64,000 bases of DNA from Podarcis raffonei. Lineage: Eukaryota; Chordata; Lepidosauria; Squamata; Lacertidae. The notes under the pieces were generated by a model, which saw only the letters and a list, made by a program, of their open reading frames with translations, was not told the origin of the DNA and did not search any database. Shown here in pieces: positions 1-10,265 of this stretch. The stretch's first letter is position 1. Every line of letters starts with the position of its first letter. The stretch spans positions 10,476,001-10,540,000 of the forward strand of contig NC_070603.1 of the NCBI RefSeq assembly GCF_027172205.1, in the 5' to 3' direction. Both the position numbers and the translations under genes were made by a program.

Positions 1-530
1 CACAATGCTTTCATTGCGGACACAATGGCTTATTCCATTTTTCATAATTCCTCATAGCAATCCCACCTGACCCCCACATCGGAAATGCGGATGGATGGGC
101 TGGTGAAGCAGCTCAGCATATACCCAAGCAGCCAGTCTCGAGTCAGCAACTTTATATGGGACCAGCCGGGTGAAATCCCTACATACTTAATCCCCTGCTG
201 ATTTAGAATCATAGACTCATAGAGGGTCGTCTATGAATCTCAGCTAAAGCAATCCATGACAGATGACCATCCAACCTCTGCTTAAAAACCTCCAAGGAAG
301 GGGAGTCCACAAGAGTTCCACAAAATGGCGGGCAGTTCCCTTGCCTGGCAAGCTGGCACAGGGAGCAAGGAGCCCTGGATCCTGCCATAACAGGTCCCTG
401 GTGCCCTGTGACAGGTTGTATGTGAGGCTGCTGGTTCAGGGCCAAATATCTCGGCAGCCCAATAGCTTTCAGATAAGACACCTGCCCTGGTAAGCCACTA
501 CTTGTCACTGGCCTGATTCATGTCCTTCAT

Positions 531-936
531 TGTTATCTACTGAGTTGAATAGAATCCAAAAGGCAGCAGTCTGATTGGTTCTAGAACAATAGGATTCAGA
601 ATGCAACAGTCTGATTGGTCCTAGAACAATAGGATTCAGAATGCAGCAGTCTGATTGGTCCTAGAACAATAGGGTCCAGAATGCAGCAGTCTGATTGGTC
701 CTAGAACAATGCAGCAGTCTGATTGGTCCACAGGAGCCACCCAATCCAGCTCCAGGTGGAAGTGAATCCGCAACCTGATTGGCCTGCAGGTGAATCCCAG
801 AATAAGCCAATCACGTGGGGCCCATTGTGTAAATAATGTATATAAAGCAGACATTCTGGGGGAACTTCCATTCCTCCTCACCACTATGAGCTGAATAAAG
901 AGCATAAAATCCACTCTCGACTCCAAGTATATTTCA
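531..936 (+). mobile_element. Solo LTR, family B, copy 1
   Basis: A solo LTR of 406 bp with TGT...CA-type ends and perfect 5-bp target duplications TTCAT (526-530 and 937-941). It has an internal run of about 40-bp repeats carrying ATTGG (inverse CCAAT), a TATAAAG promoter-like box and an AATAAA. No internal coding region remains. Confidence 0.9.
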
Positions 937-979
937 TTCATAATATTACTGTCAAGTCCAGGGCATCATTTTGCAACAG

Positions 980-1148
980 GCTGCTGCTGGGGTCCAATTC
1001 CAGGATGGGTCAAAGGAACCAGTGCCAGTAACAAGGCAGGCTGGAAGTCAGGCACTAGATCAGGCTGCTGGGGTCCAATTCCAGGATGGGTCAAAGGAAC
1101 CAGTGCCAGTAACAAGGCAGGCTGGAAGTCAGGCACTAGATCAGGCAA
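980..1148. repeat. 81-bp tandem duplication, about two copies
   Basis: Two near-identical head-to-tail units; the string GGGGTCCAATTCC recurs exactly 81 bp apart. It starts about 40 bp after the solo LTR. Origin unknown. Confidence 0.9.
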
Positions 1149-1448
1149 ACATGCATTGGGCAGGGAGGGGGGTCAAAAGCAGGAGATGCAGTCACAGATG
1201 GCCTGGAGGTCAGAGATGGGGCTGGTCTCATTGAAAGAGGCTTGGTACAGCCTGGCGTGGTTTCTAACAGTTATGAAAATATTAGCATACACAAAGCTGT
1301 TGAGTTTTTGACCAAGAAAGGCATATGTTTTAAAGGTTTAGCAAAGTTTCATTTTTTTATTTAAATGAGGCCAATAACTTCCAGACTCTGCTGGCAAGAT
1401 AAGCCAGCATTTGGAATGCTTGATATCTGAACAATGAACGATGATGAT

Positions 1449-1960
1449 TGTCAGGGTACTGCCATCGGTTCAGGAGGGAGAGAGGAAAAGCCGGATGGAT
1501 TATAGAGAGGCCCCAAAGATCGTGGGAAGCAGCTCCTCCTCGGCGGAGGAGAGTAACCACGACTCCAGTGGAGAGGAGCTGCAGGGCTCGGAGGAGGCGA
1601 GGCGGTGCCAGGACACCTTGTCTGGGCAAAGCGGGGAGGAGAGAGGTCCTCCGTTACCCATGCCCTCCCTGCGCAGTAGGCTTCTGCGCAGAGAGGGGAG
1701 GCGCAGACTGGGCGTCAAGAAATTACTTTGCTGGGGAAAGTTTAAGGACCGCCCACTCACGGATTCTGCCAGTGAATGAGCCAGCCACGGGAGAGTGACT
1801 CTCTGGACAGATAAAATTTATTTTTGCATCAAAAGCAAGGCTTCACAGCCGAGCAACCCCTTGGAACCTTTACAATGATGAAGGATGAAACTTGGGCTCC
1901 TTAACCCCCTGCAGAAATCTGCAAATGAACAAAACCGAAAAAAGAAGAAGTTTTAATTTA
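1449..1960 (+). mobile_element. LTR fragment, family C
   Basis: It begins TGTCAGGGTACTG and shares the block TAGGCTTCTGCGCAGAG and the following GGATTCTGCCAGTGA region with the larger LTR at 3982-5030 (opposite strand). It is a partial, degenerate copy; the 3' limit is approximate. Confidence 0.6.
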
Positions 1961-1990
1961 TGACAACAGCATATAGTTTCCTTAACTTTC

Positions 1991-2012
1991 GTGTGTGTGT
2001 GTGTGTGTGTGT
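1991..2012. repeat. (GT)n microsatellite
   Basis: About ten GT units in CSAD intron sequence. Confidence 0.9.
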
Positions 2013-2653
2013 TTTACAGATAGGTGCCAGACACTCAGGGTGAGCGAATGTATATTGCTGTTGAGCATGACAAGTTGGTTTTGATGGAAAGTTTTTATGC
2101 ATCTACATTCGCTTGTGAATTCAACTGACCATCTTCATGCTGTGGGCTCAGATGGCAGTGCCCACACCAGTTCTGCAGCACAGAGGGCACTCTGAGCTGA
2201 CAGAGTCTTGCCTGGGAGACCAGAGTGCTGGTGGCACCACTCCTGCCTGAAGACCTCCACCAGCACCTTACGGTTCCAGTGGATGTCAACAGCCACATAC
2301 AGTATATGTATTGATCATTCCAAACAACTGTGAATGCCTAAAGAGCCATTGGTGAATGTTGATACTGTTAGCATTTGCCTGAGTCTGTCCAAACAATAGA
2401 GGAATAAGTAAAATATATATTTGGGGCATTCTCAAAATTCACCCAGGCCTGTAAGCCCTGACATGTGAAAGTCAAACTGACAGACATTTCCTTCTGGAAA
2501 AGCCTTGTTTACGTTGCAATATTGCATTTTCTTCTCCCCCAGTTCGCTCCCCCTTCCCACAACATTGCTTTGCATTTTCTTGCATCTTAGAATAGGATAT
2601 GTTCCATGTCGAAACAAGCTGTGATAACTTTGTTCTTCTGTTTCCCTACACAG

Positions 2654-2735
2654 GGCAGATTCTGTGGCTTGGAATCCCCACAAAATGCTTATGACTGGGC
2701 TGCAGTGTTCTGCCTTCCTGCTCCGAGACAACTCC
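2654..2735 (+). CDS. CSAD: CSAD exon with PLP-binding lysine
   Basis: The acceptor is a pyrimidine-rich tract ending ACACAG and the donor is GTAGGT. The exon enters with one base that completes a split codon, then encodes 27 residues beginning ADSVAWNPHK and ending LLRDNS. It joins the next exon (GLLQRCH) without a gap relative to human CSAD. Confidence 0.93.
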
Positions 2736-5700
2736 GTAGGTATTTGGGCTGGGGATGATTCAGCTTAAGGAACTGGCCTAATGCCATGTGAGTGGCAAGG
2801 AAGGGGGGGGGAAATGAAGAAAAGAGAAGGTTCGGAGAAAGGAGTATCCCACCCACTTTTTGTTGGAATGTTGAGGGTGTCAGGAGAGGATATATTGTTT
2901 ATTAATATCCTTCCTAACTTGTGCTATGGGACGCGGGTTGTGCTGTGGGTTAAACCACAGAGCCTAGGACTTGCTGATCCGAAGGTCACCGGTTCAAATC
3001 CCCGCGATGGAGTGAGCTCCCGTTGCTCGGTCCCTGCTCCTGCCAACCTAGCAGTTCAAAAGCACGTCAAAGTGCAAGTAGATAAATAGGTACTGCTCCA
3101 GCAGGAAGGTAAACGGCGTTTCTGTGTGCTGCTTTGGTTCACCAGAAGCGGCTTAGTCATGCTGGCCACATGATCTGGAAGCTGTACACCAGCTCCCTCG
3201 GCCAATAAAAGCAAGATGAGCGCCGCAATCCCAGAGTCGGTCACGAGTGGACCTAATGGTCCGGGGTCCCTTTACCTTTACCTAACTTGCTACCCAGCAG
3301 AAAACTGGTTGCAAAATCATGTGAGTTTCATAACAACAACAACAAAACAACAACAACAACAATTTATCATTTATACCCTGCCCATCTGGCTGGGTTTCCC
3401 CAGCCACTCTGGGCAGCTTCCAACAAAATATTAAAATACCCTGGTCTATTAAACATTAAAAGCTTCCCTAAATAGGGCTGCCTTCAGATGTCTTCTAAAA
3501 GTCTGGTAGTTGTTCTCTTTGACATCTGGTGGGAGGGCATTCCACAGGGCGGGTGCCACTACCGAGAAGACCCTGTGCCTGGTTCCCTGTAACTTGACTT
3601 CTCGCAGCGAGGGAACTGCCAGAAGGCCCTCAGCGCTGGATCTGAGTGTCTGGGCTGAATGATGGGGGTGGAGACGCTCCTTCAGGTATACTGGACCGAG
3701 GCCGTAGGGCTTTAAAGGTCAGCACCAACACTTTGAATTGTGCTCAGAAACGTACTGGGAGCCAGTGTAGGTCTTTCAAGACCGGTGTTATGTGGTCTCA
3801 CCAATCACCAGTCTAGCTGCCGCATTCTGGATTAGTTGTAGTTTCCTGGTCACCTTCAAAGGTAGCCCCACGTAGAGCGCATTGCAGTAGTCCAAGTGAG
3901 AGATAACTAGATCATGCACCACTCTGGCGAGACAGCCTGCAGGCAAAAAGCAATTCAGTCTGGCTTGTCCAAATTGAAATGTGTTCTAATATTTCCTGGT
4001 AAGACCCCTTGAATCCCTCCTAAAAGAATAAAGACACCACAGTCTTATTCATAAGCAATAAAAAGAAAGTTGACTCACGATCAGGCAGAGCACAGTGTGA
4101 TCCCTGAAGGCAGACTTTAGGCTTAAAGTTACAAACATATACAAAAAGGTTTACCCCATAAAGGAGATGACCTGGGAGTCAGCAGTTTAGTCCAGGAAGT
4201 TCGCAGGACGAAAGGAAGATGGAGGAAGAGAGGGAGTGGCAGCATGCCTTGTCCTTTTACCTGGTCTGGAAAGGTTACACCCACCCACTAGTCACATGCA
4301 AGGAAGGATACTCCAGCCAGGTGTAACAGGAAGTTCCACTGGCTGGACCAACATCCCCTTGCATGTCCACTCTAGGAAAACAAAGAATGTTGTATTTGAC
4401 TGCTCCCAGTGGATTGCATGCCACACTTTGGTCTGTGTCCCCCCATACCACTCGTTTTGGCCCCCCACTCACAACCAGCTTGAGAACTTGACAGATGACC
4501 CCCGAGGAAATGTGGCCCTGTCCACTCCTGCCTCCACCCAAAAGTCAAGGTGAGGTCTGTGTGTATGTACGCTGTGCATATTTTTGCATATTGTAATGGG
4601 AAATGGTGTTGCTCATGCGTAAAACTCCAAACTGCCCCCAAGCAGGTTATATAGCTCAAACTTTCCCTGGTTTGACAGCGCCTTGCAAACGCGACTGTCT
4701 TAATCACTGCTAGAATCCGTCAGTGGGCGTTTCCTGAACTTCTTCCAACATAAGAATTCCTTGACCCCCAGTCTCCGCCTAGCTTCTCTGCGCGGAAGCC
4801 TTCTGCGCAGAGTAGGCGTGCCAAGCGGAGGTCCTGCGCTCTCCCCACTGGTCTCACTGGCAGAGTCTCGGAGCCTTCCCTCCGAAGTACTCTCAGCCTC
4901 CCCTTTCTTCCTGGTGTCACCTTGGTTTCCTTCCCCAGCGGAAGCTCTCCCTCTCTCCTTGCTGGTTCCCTCCCCTGCATCCTCGGAGCGTCTTCCCTCT
5001 CCGTTGATCTCTGATGTCAGTTCCCTGACACATATATTTGCTTATTGGTTGTGCAGAATTTATTGTGCTTCTGCTAGCTATCGCAAGGGGGGAGCTATGC
5101 AGAAGAATCCCAAAGCCCCCGCCCTCGGACTAAGGCAAATGGTCCCCAGCTTCCCCCTGACTCTGAAGCAACCATTTTGCAATCGTAAGGGATAGACACT
5201 TAAAAAATAAATTGGAGCTTGGATTCAGACAGATTTTTTTGGGGGGGGCATGGAATTCTTGACTACCCATAGCCCTAGTCCTACCTGTCTCAGTGAGCTC
5301 TCATTGGCCCATGCAGGGTGGATGTTTGTCTCTCCGATTTGCAAGGTCCCACTTCCACCTCAAGACCAGGACTTCTCAAAGAGAATTACCGTATTTTTCG
5401 CACCATAGGGCGCACTGGACCATAGGGCGCACCCAGTTTATAGGGGGGGAATCAAGAAAAAAAATCTTTCCCCCCCCCCAGCCCCAAAGAGCAGCGTACA
5501 GGCTGCGCACAACCTCTCCCTGCCGGAGGGGTTGCGCGCAGCTATGGAGCAAGCCAAGGCAGGGGGCGGGATGGATCCCGCTCGCTGTTTTGGCTTCCCC
5601 TTTAGCCCCGTGCAGCCTCTCCTTGCCAGGAGACGCTGCACAGGGCTTTCCTGGCTTTACTGGGAGGTGGGGGGATTCCCTCACCTCTCCCAAAAGCCCG

Positions 5701-8700
5701 CAGAAGCCGCGCAACCCCTTTAAAGAGATCGCAGCTTCTCCTGGCTTTTCTGGGAAGTGAGGGAATTCCCCCACCTCCCGCAAAACCGGCAGAAGCCGCG
5801 CACACTTTAAAAGGGCTGCACGGCTTCTCCTGGCTTTTCTGGGAGGTGGGAGAAGGGACTGATGCGGCCAGTCAGTCCCTTCTCCCTCCTGTGGAAAAGC
5901 CCGCAAGAACGCACGGAACTTGTGTGCGGCTCTTGGGGGCTTTTCCCACCTGCCTCCCCCCTGCATTCGCTCCATTGGACGCACACACATTTTCCCTTGC
6001 TTTTCAGGAGGGAAAAAGTGCGTCCTATGGTGCGAAAAATACGGTAATTGATGTCTGTTTTTATGCATATTGTGTTGTTTTTATGATGTTAGCCACTCTG
6101 AGCCCGGCCTTGGCTGGGGATGGCGGGATACAAATAAAAATTTATTATTTTTATTTTTATTTTTATTATTAAGAGCAGCCTGGCTCATAAGGGGCGAGGC
6201 AGTCCTTGAGATCTGCTGTGGAGACACTTCCCTTTGTGTCCTGCCCACTTTCGAACTGCACTTAGCTGGGATGTGGAGAAACAGCTGTCTCCATTGACCA
6301 GCTTTCCCCAACCTGGGGGCCTCCAGGTGTTTTGGACTACGATTCCCTTCATCCACATGATACTGGCTAGGGCTGATGGGAACTGTACTCCAAAACATGA
6401 TGCTGACTGTGGATTGATGGGATTTGGAGTCCAAAACATCTGGAGTGCCCAAGGTTGTGGAAGTGTGTCCTATATTGTGGTTGTTGTTTTGTTTTTCCCT
6501 GTGGAAGCCTGGTCTTGCTCCAGTTCTAAAGTCCCAAAAGTTCTTGAGTCTCCTGATCTTTTTTTTTTAAAAAAATCTCGTGGTTTTATCCTGTGTATTT
6601 CTTAACTGTGGTTGAAAGCCACGCTAACTATTGATTGATTGATTGACTGATTGATTGATTAAATATCAATCCCGCCCTTCATCCGAAGATTACAGGGCAG
6701 TTTACAATATAGAAACACAAATTACATAGCATAATAACGAACAAAAACAATTTAAAAGACCCTAGACTATTTAAGTACCCAAGGGCCTGAGAGAAGAGGA
6801 ATGTTTTTGACTAGCAGCTAAAGATATGTAATGAAGGCACCAGGCAAGTCTCCCTGGGGAGAGCATTCCACAAGCAGGGTGCCAACACGGAAAAGTCCCC
6901 GCTCTCGTGTTGATGCCTTCTGGGCCTCTCATGGAAGAGACATGCGAAGGGGGGCCTCTAGAGAATGATCAAAAGCCATTTTAATGGACCGGACGGGGGA
7001 AGGCAGGAATATGTTACAATAGAACGTAGGAACATGTTTTTTTTAAATTCTGTTTTGGCTTTTCCTCCCTGGCAGGGCCTGCTGCAGAGATGCCACTGTG
7101 CCAAAGCCACTTACCTATTCCAGACCGACAAGTTCTACAATAGGACTTATGACAGGGGGGACCAGACCATCCAGTGTGGCCGCAAAGTTGACTGCTTCAA
7201 GCTGTGGCTGATGTGGAAGGCCAATGGTACCAGGGGTTTAGAGCAGAGAGTTGACAGGGCCTTCGCCATGACCAGGTGCGCCTTGTGGGGTAAGGGTGGG
7301 AGCGGGGTGGGTGGTCTCCCTTTCTCAAAGCCGAGGAAATAGGGATGACACCTCCATTGCCTAATTGCCGGCAGGTGAATGTTACAGAGCTCATCCCAGT
7401 TTCCTGGTCTTCTCCTCCTTCCCTCCGCTAGGTACCTGGCTGATGAGATCAAGAAGAGAGAAGGCTTTCAGCTGGTGATAGAGGTAAGATGTGCCTGAGC
7501 TCCAGGACTCGACAGGCCTCAGTCTCAGAATCTGTTTTCAGTGGTAGGGCTCAACCCTAGGACACAATAGGGCGCCCCTAGGCTTGCTGAGACTTTCACT
7601 ATTCTTTGACTAGTCTTACACCTATGAAGCAATGACAAACCTAGACAGCATCTTAAAAAGCAGAGACATCACCTTGCCAACAAAGGTGCGTATAGTTAAA
7701 GCTATGGTTTTCCCAGTAGTGATGTATGGAAGTGGGAGCTGGACCATAAAGAAGGCTGATCGCCAAAGAATTGATGCTTTTGAATTATGGTGCTGGAGGA
7801 GACTCTTGAGAGTCCCGTGGACTGCAAGAAGATCAAAGCTCTCCATTCTGAAGGAAATCAGCCCTGAGTGCTCACCGGAAGGACAGATCCTGAAGCTGAG
7901 GCTCCAATACTTTGGCCACCTCATGAGAAGAGAAGACTCCCTGGAAAAGACCCTGATGTTGGGAAAGATGGAGGGCACAAGGAGAAGGGGAGGACAGAAG
8001 ACAAGATGGTTGGACAGTGTTCTCGAAGCTACAGCATGAGTTTGACCAAATTGCGGGAGGCAGTGGAAGACAGGAGTGCCTGGCGTGCTCTGGTCCAGGG
8101 GGTCACGAAGACTCGGACACGACTAAACAACGACAACACCTATGAAGGTGTCTTTTGTAATGTTGGACCAATGATTCCTCAAGCCCTCAAGCAGTGCAGC
8201 TGTCTTTGTGAGGGGACCTTTACTAGTCCTCATTGAGGTTATTTTGGAGAAGGCAGGAACTGAACTCAGAGCACTCCGCATGAAAAGCACGCACTATTCA
8301 CTCGGAGCTGCAGGCTGATTCCTCACCTGCAATCAACCATCAAAGCTGCCGAACAAATTTGAGCCTTGGCATCTTTCTTTGGTGTTTTGGGTGAAACATG
8401 CCCACCCGCCAGACACCGGGCATCCTGTGCCACCAAGCACGGAGATCTAAACCTTATAAAACAGGTCACTTCTATCTATATTTTTGCACTTTGCAGCAGT
8501 AAGATTCGAGGTCACCCTGAGCCTGGCTTGAACTCTCAAGTCACCTGATGATTGACAGGATAAAGATGCACCCCTGCAGATAGGGGGTGTATGCTACTGA
8601 AATATAAACCAGGGCTCCCAGAACGTCGCGCTTCATAGGGGATGGGTGTGTAGGAGAAATATATTCCTGAACACTTCCCTTAAGTTGTCTTGTTCCTCTT

Positions 8701-9791
8701 TTCTTTTAGCCGGAATTCATCAATCTGTGCTTTTGGTACATGCCTCCCAGCCTACGCGGGAAGGAGGGATGCACAGATTACTGTCTGAGATTGGGCAAGG
8801 TAATAATAATAATAATTTATTTATTTATACCCCGCCCATCTGGCTGGTTTCCCCAGCCACTCTGGGCGGCTCCCAACAGAATATTAAAAACACGATAAAA
8901 CATCAAATGTTTAAAACTTCCCTAAACAGGGCTGCCTTCAGATGTCTTCTAAAAGTCAGATATCTGTTTATTTCCTTGACATCTGATGCGAGGGCGCTCC
9001 ACAGGGCGGGTGCCACTACTGAGAAGGCCCTCTGCCTGGTTCCCTGTAACCTTACTTCTTTCAATGAGGGAACTGCCAGAAGGCCCTCGGCACTGGACCT
9101 CAGTGTCTGGGCTGAACAATGGTGGTGGAGACACTCCTTCAGGTATACTGGGCTGAGGCCATTTAGGGCTTTAAAGGTCAACACCAACACTTTGAATTGT
9201 GCCCAGAAACGTACTGGGAGCCAATGCATGTTATATGGTCCCAGCAGCCACTCCCAGTCACCAATCTAGCTGCCGCATTCTGAAATAAGCTTACTTCTTG
9301 CAATGAGGGAACCACCAGAAGGCCCTCGGCGCTGGACCTCAGTGTCCGGGCAGAACGATGGGGGAGGAGACACTCCTTCAGGTATACAGGACCGAGGCCG
9401 TTTAGGGCTTTCAAGGTCAGCTCCAACACTTTGAATTGTGCTTGGAAACATACTGGGAGTGTTGAGAATCCTGTAAAGGAAATGGTCCACTCTGACAGGA
9501 GGCTGTGGATATTGCTCATTGTGCATGTGCTCATTCTTCTAAACTGGGGTGGGTGGGTGCTGCGTCCCAGTGTCCAACCAAACTCTGAGACTGGGTTCCT
9601 TCTTTGCCTGGGTTTAGGTAGCTCCTATGATCAAGGAGCGGATGATGAAGAAAGGGTCTATGATGGTGAGCTACCAGCCCCTCGGCAACAGAGTCAACTT
9701 CTTCCGCCAGGTGGTGACGAACCCTGCAGTCACCCGAGAGGACTTGGACTTCTTCCTCGACGAGATTGAGAGGCTCGGAAGAGACCTGTAG
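2654..9791 (+). CDS. CSAD: Cysteine sulfinic acid decarboxylase, 3' half (five terminal coding exons)
   Basis: CSAD is a cytosolic PLP-dependent group II decarboxylase that converts cysteine sulfinate to hypotaurine, the precursor of taurine. Coding exons: 2654-2735, 7076-7275, 7432-7483, 8710-8799 and 9618-9791 (stop TAG 9789-9791). All junctions are GT-AG and phases agree (exon ends at phase 0, 2, 0, 0). About 198 C-terminal residues are encoded. The first exon has the NPHK motif whose lysine (codon 2682-2684) should hold PLP. Later exons give LFQTDKFY, CGRKVDCFKLWLMWKA, KKREGF, CFWYMPPSLRGK and a C-terminus ending EIERLGRDL, all close to human CSAD as I remember it. The upstream part (substrate-binding and HVDAAWGG regions) lies left of the window. 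GADL1 is the nearest alternative, but the adjacent convergent SOAT2 fits CSAD. No coding damage is visible. Introns hold a Sauria SINE, CR1 ends, a solo LTR, MITEs and a Bov-B end. Confidence 0.95.
2928..3284 (+). mobile_element. Sauria-type tRNA-derived SINE
   Basis: The head is GGGACGCGGGT, then a pol III B-box-like GGTTCAAATCC, a conserved body, and a Bov-B-like ACCTTTACC tail. Imperfect flanking duplications around CCTAACTTG are visible. It lies in a CSAD intron. Confidence 0.9.
3359..3980 (-). mobile_element. CR1/L2-type LINE 3' end
   Basis: Read on the - strand, it contains the reverse-transcriptase C-terminal tail and the conserved 3' end with GGCTGGGGAAACCCAGCC and an (ATT/AAC)n terminus. 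It is 5'-truncated and degenerate, as usual for these LINEs. Confidence 0.8.
3982..5030 (-). mobile_element. Solo LTR, family C
   Basis: About 1.05 kb with TGTCAGGGAAC...TTAGAACA ends on the - strand, a CTATATAAC promoter-like box and an AATAAGA-like signal. No clear target duplication was seen. It is related to the fragments at 1449 and 34133. It is an old, non-coding remnant. Confidence 0.65.
5389..6044. mobile_element. TA-target MITE, family CCGTATTTTTCGC
   Basis: Inverted termini CCGTATTTTTCGC...GCGAAAAATACGG flanked by TA. The interior is GC-rich with self-complementary segments. No transposase. Tc1/mariner-like by target site; superfamily is inferred. Confidence 0.8.
6048..6170 (+). 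mobile_element. LINE 3' terminal fragment
   Basis: It contains the GGCTGGGGATGGCGGGAT ATACAAATAAA-like 3' end followed by a (ATTTT)n tail, typical of CR1/L2-group LINE termini. 5'-truncated to about 120 bp. Confidence 0.65.
6300..6460. mobile_element. Short inverted-repeat element, CTCCAGATGTT-type
   Basis: Two arms with the signature 'GGCCTCCAGGTGTTTTGGACTA' in shortened, diverged form face each other around GCTGATGGGAACTG. The family recurs many times in the window and resembles hAT-type MITEs. Confidence 0.55.
6640..6960 (-). mobile_element. LINE 3' region, CR1-like, with (GATT)n edge
   Basis: CCCGCCCTTCATCCGAAGAT and GGAGAGCATTCCACAAGCAG are shared with 57800-58130. A GATT microsatellite marks its end. 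Degenerate. Confidence 0.6.
7076..7275 (+). CDS. CSAD: CSAD exon
   Basis: The acceptor is CCTGGCAG and the donor GTGCGC. It encodes 66 full codons (GLLQRCHC to FAMT) plus two bases of an arginine codon. The conserved block FKLWLMWKANG is here. Confidence 0.93.
7432..7483 (+). CDS. CSAD: CSAD exon
   Basis: A short exon of 52 bp. One base completes the arginine codon, followed by YLADEIKKREGFQLVIE. The acceptor is CCGCTAG and the donor GTAAGA. Confidence 0.93.
7630..8135 (+). mobile_element. Bov-B (RTE) LINE, 5'-truncated, with 12-bp target duplication
   Basis: It encodes the Bov-B C-terminus (AMVFPVVMYG, IDAFELWCWRRLLRVPWTAR, LQYFGHLMRR) and the 3' end GTCGGACACGACTAAA-like. Perfect 12-bp duplications ACACCTATGAAG lie at 7618-7629 and 8136-8147. 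Inserted in a CSAD intron in sense orientation. Confidence 0.95.
8710..8799 (+). CDS. CSAD: CSAD exon with donor abutting a LINE tail
   Basis: Thirty codons from PEFINLCFWYMPPSLR to DYCLRLGK. The acceptor is CTTTTAG. The donor GTAATA runs directly into the (AAT)n end of a reverse-oriented CR1/L2-type LINE, so the element supplies most of the intronic part of the splice site. Confidence 0.92.
8800..9470 (-). mobile_element. CR1/L2-type LINE end(s), composite
   Basis: On the - strand it encodes the RT tail (LHWLPVRFWAQFKVL-like, [10 protein letters not shown]). A second partial copy of the same family is joined near 9290, seen as a repeat of TTGCAATGAGGGAAC and TTTAAAGGTCA-type blocks. The 3' end, an (AAT)n tract, touches the CSAD exon at 8799. 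Confidence 0.8.
9618..9791 (+). CDS. CSAD: CSAD terminal coding exon
   Basis: The acceptor is GGGTTTAG. It encodes VAPMIKERMMKKGSMMVSYQ, then PLGNRVNFFRQVV, and ends in EIERLGRDL and TAG. The 3' UTR continues to a candidate poly(A) signal near 10260. Confidence 0.94.
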   Translation, partial: VAPMIKERMMKKGSMMVSYQPLGNRVNFFRQVVTNPAVTREDLDFFLDEIERLGRDL

Positions 9792-10259
9792 CAGCTCTGT
9801 TTCCCTTCTCCCTGTGGCCCACTTCTCTGAACCCTTTGGCAATGCGGGTGGGACTTCACACCTGAAATCCAGGAGCCTTTGGTTTTCTTTCTCCACCGCC
9901 TCCCTCTGCAAACCTTACAAGAAGCAACAGAAGCTGCAACTCGCCAGGGCCTCCAGCTCGCTTTCCCCCATTCTCACCTCAACCCTCTTCACATAAACAT
10001 CAATGATATCTGGAACGCCACCGGGCCTTCCTTCTTCAGAAAGGGGAACAGCCGAGGCCGCTGCAAGGAGCTTATGGAAGTGGAAGGTGAGACATGGAGG
10101 AGGAAGCAACAGTCAGCATCCAAAGCCCACTGCAGAAGAACAAAAAGACCCCAAAGACCCGTTCTCTGGCCTGCTTGCACAAACCTTGCTTTCTCTTTTA
10201 AAATGAGAATTTGATTAAAAATCTGTTTTCATCCCTCTCTTTTTCTAGTGTTTTTTTTA

Positions 10260-10265
10260 AATAAA
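10260..10265 (+). terminator. CSAD: Candidate CSAD poly(A) signal AATAAA
   Basis: An AATAAA lies about 470 bp after the CSAD stop, just past a T-rich run; an ATTAAA lies about 45 bp upstream. Intergenic repeats begin further on, so this is the best visible 3' end of CSAD. Inferred from position only. Confidence 0.55.

Larger units (their letters stand above)
1..2653. other. CSAD upstream intron sequence
   Basis: No exon was recognised before 2654, so this is taken as CSAD intron. It contains a solo LTR (531-936), an 81-bp tandem duplication, an LTR fragment from 1449 and a GT microsatellite at 1991-2012. The motif HVDAAWGG of the preceding CSAD exon was looked for and not seen. Confidence 0.5.

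Noticed and set aside
1441-1798. Acidic, Ser-rich open frame as a gene
   Set aside because: The sequence belongs to a dispersed LTR family, with relatives at 3982-5030; treated as a non-coding remnant.
2095-2298. 67-residue - strand frame in the CSAD upstream intron
   Set aside because: No family resemblance, no splice context and it lies antisense to CSAD.
5376-6068. 230-residue - strand frame
   Set aside because: It lies within a GC-rich inverted-repeat MITE, where long open frames arise from base composition.
7632-8039. 135-residue open frame as a host gene
   Set aside because: It is the C-terminal reverse-transcriptase region of Bov-B with target duplications.
8903-9229. Open frames with [10 protein letters not shown] motif as a host gene
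   Set aside because: This is the recurrent CR1/L2-type LINE RT tail, also seen at 32.1 and 47.0 kb.
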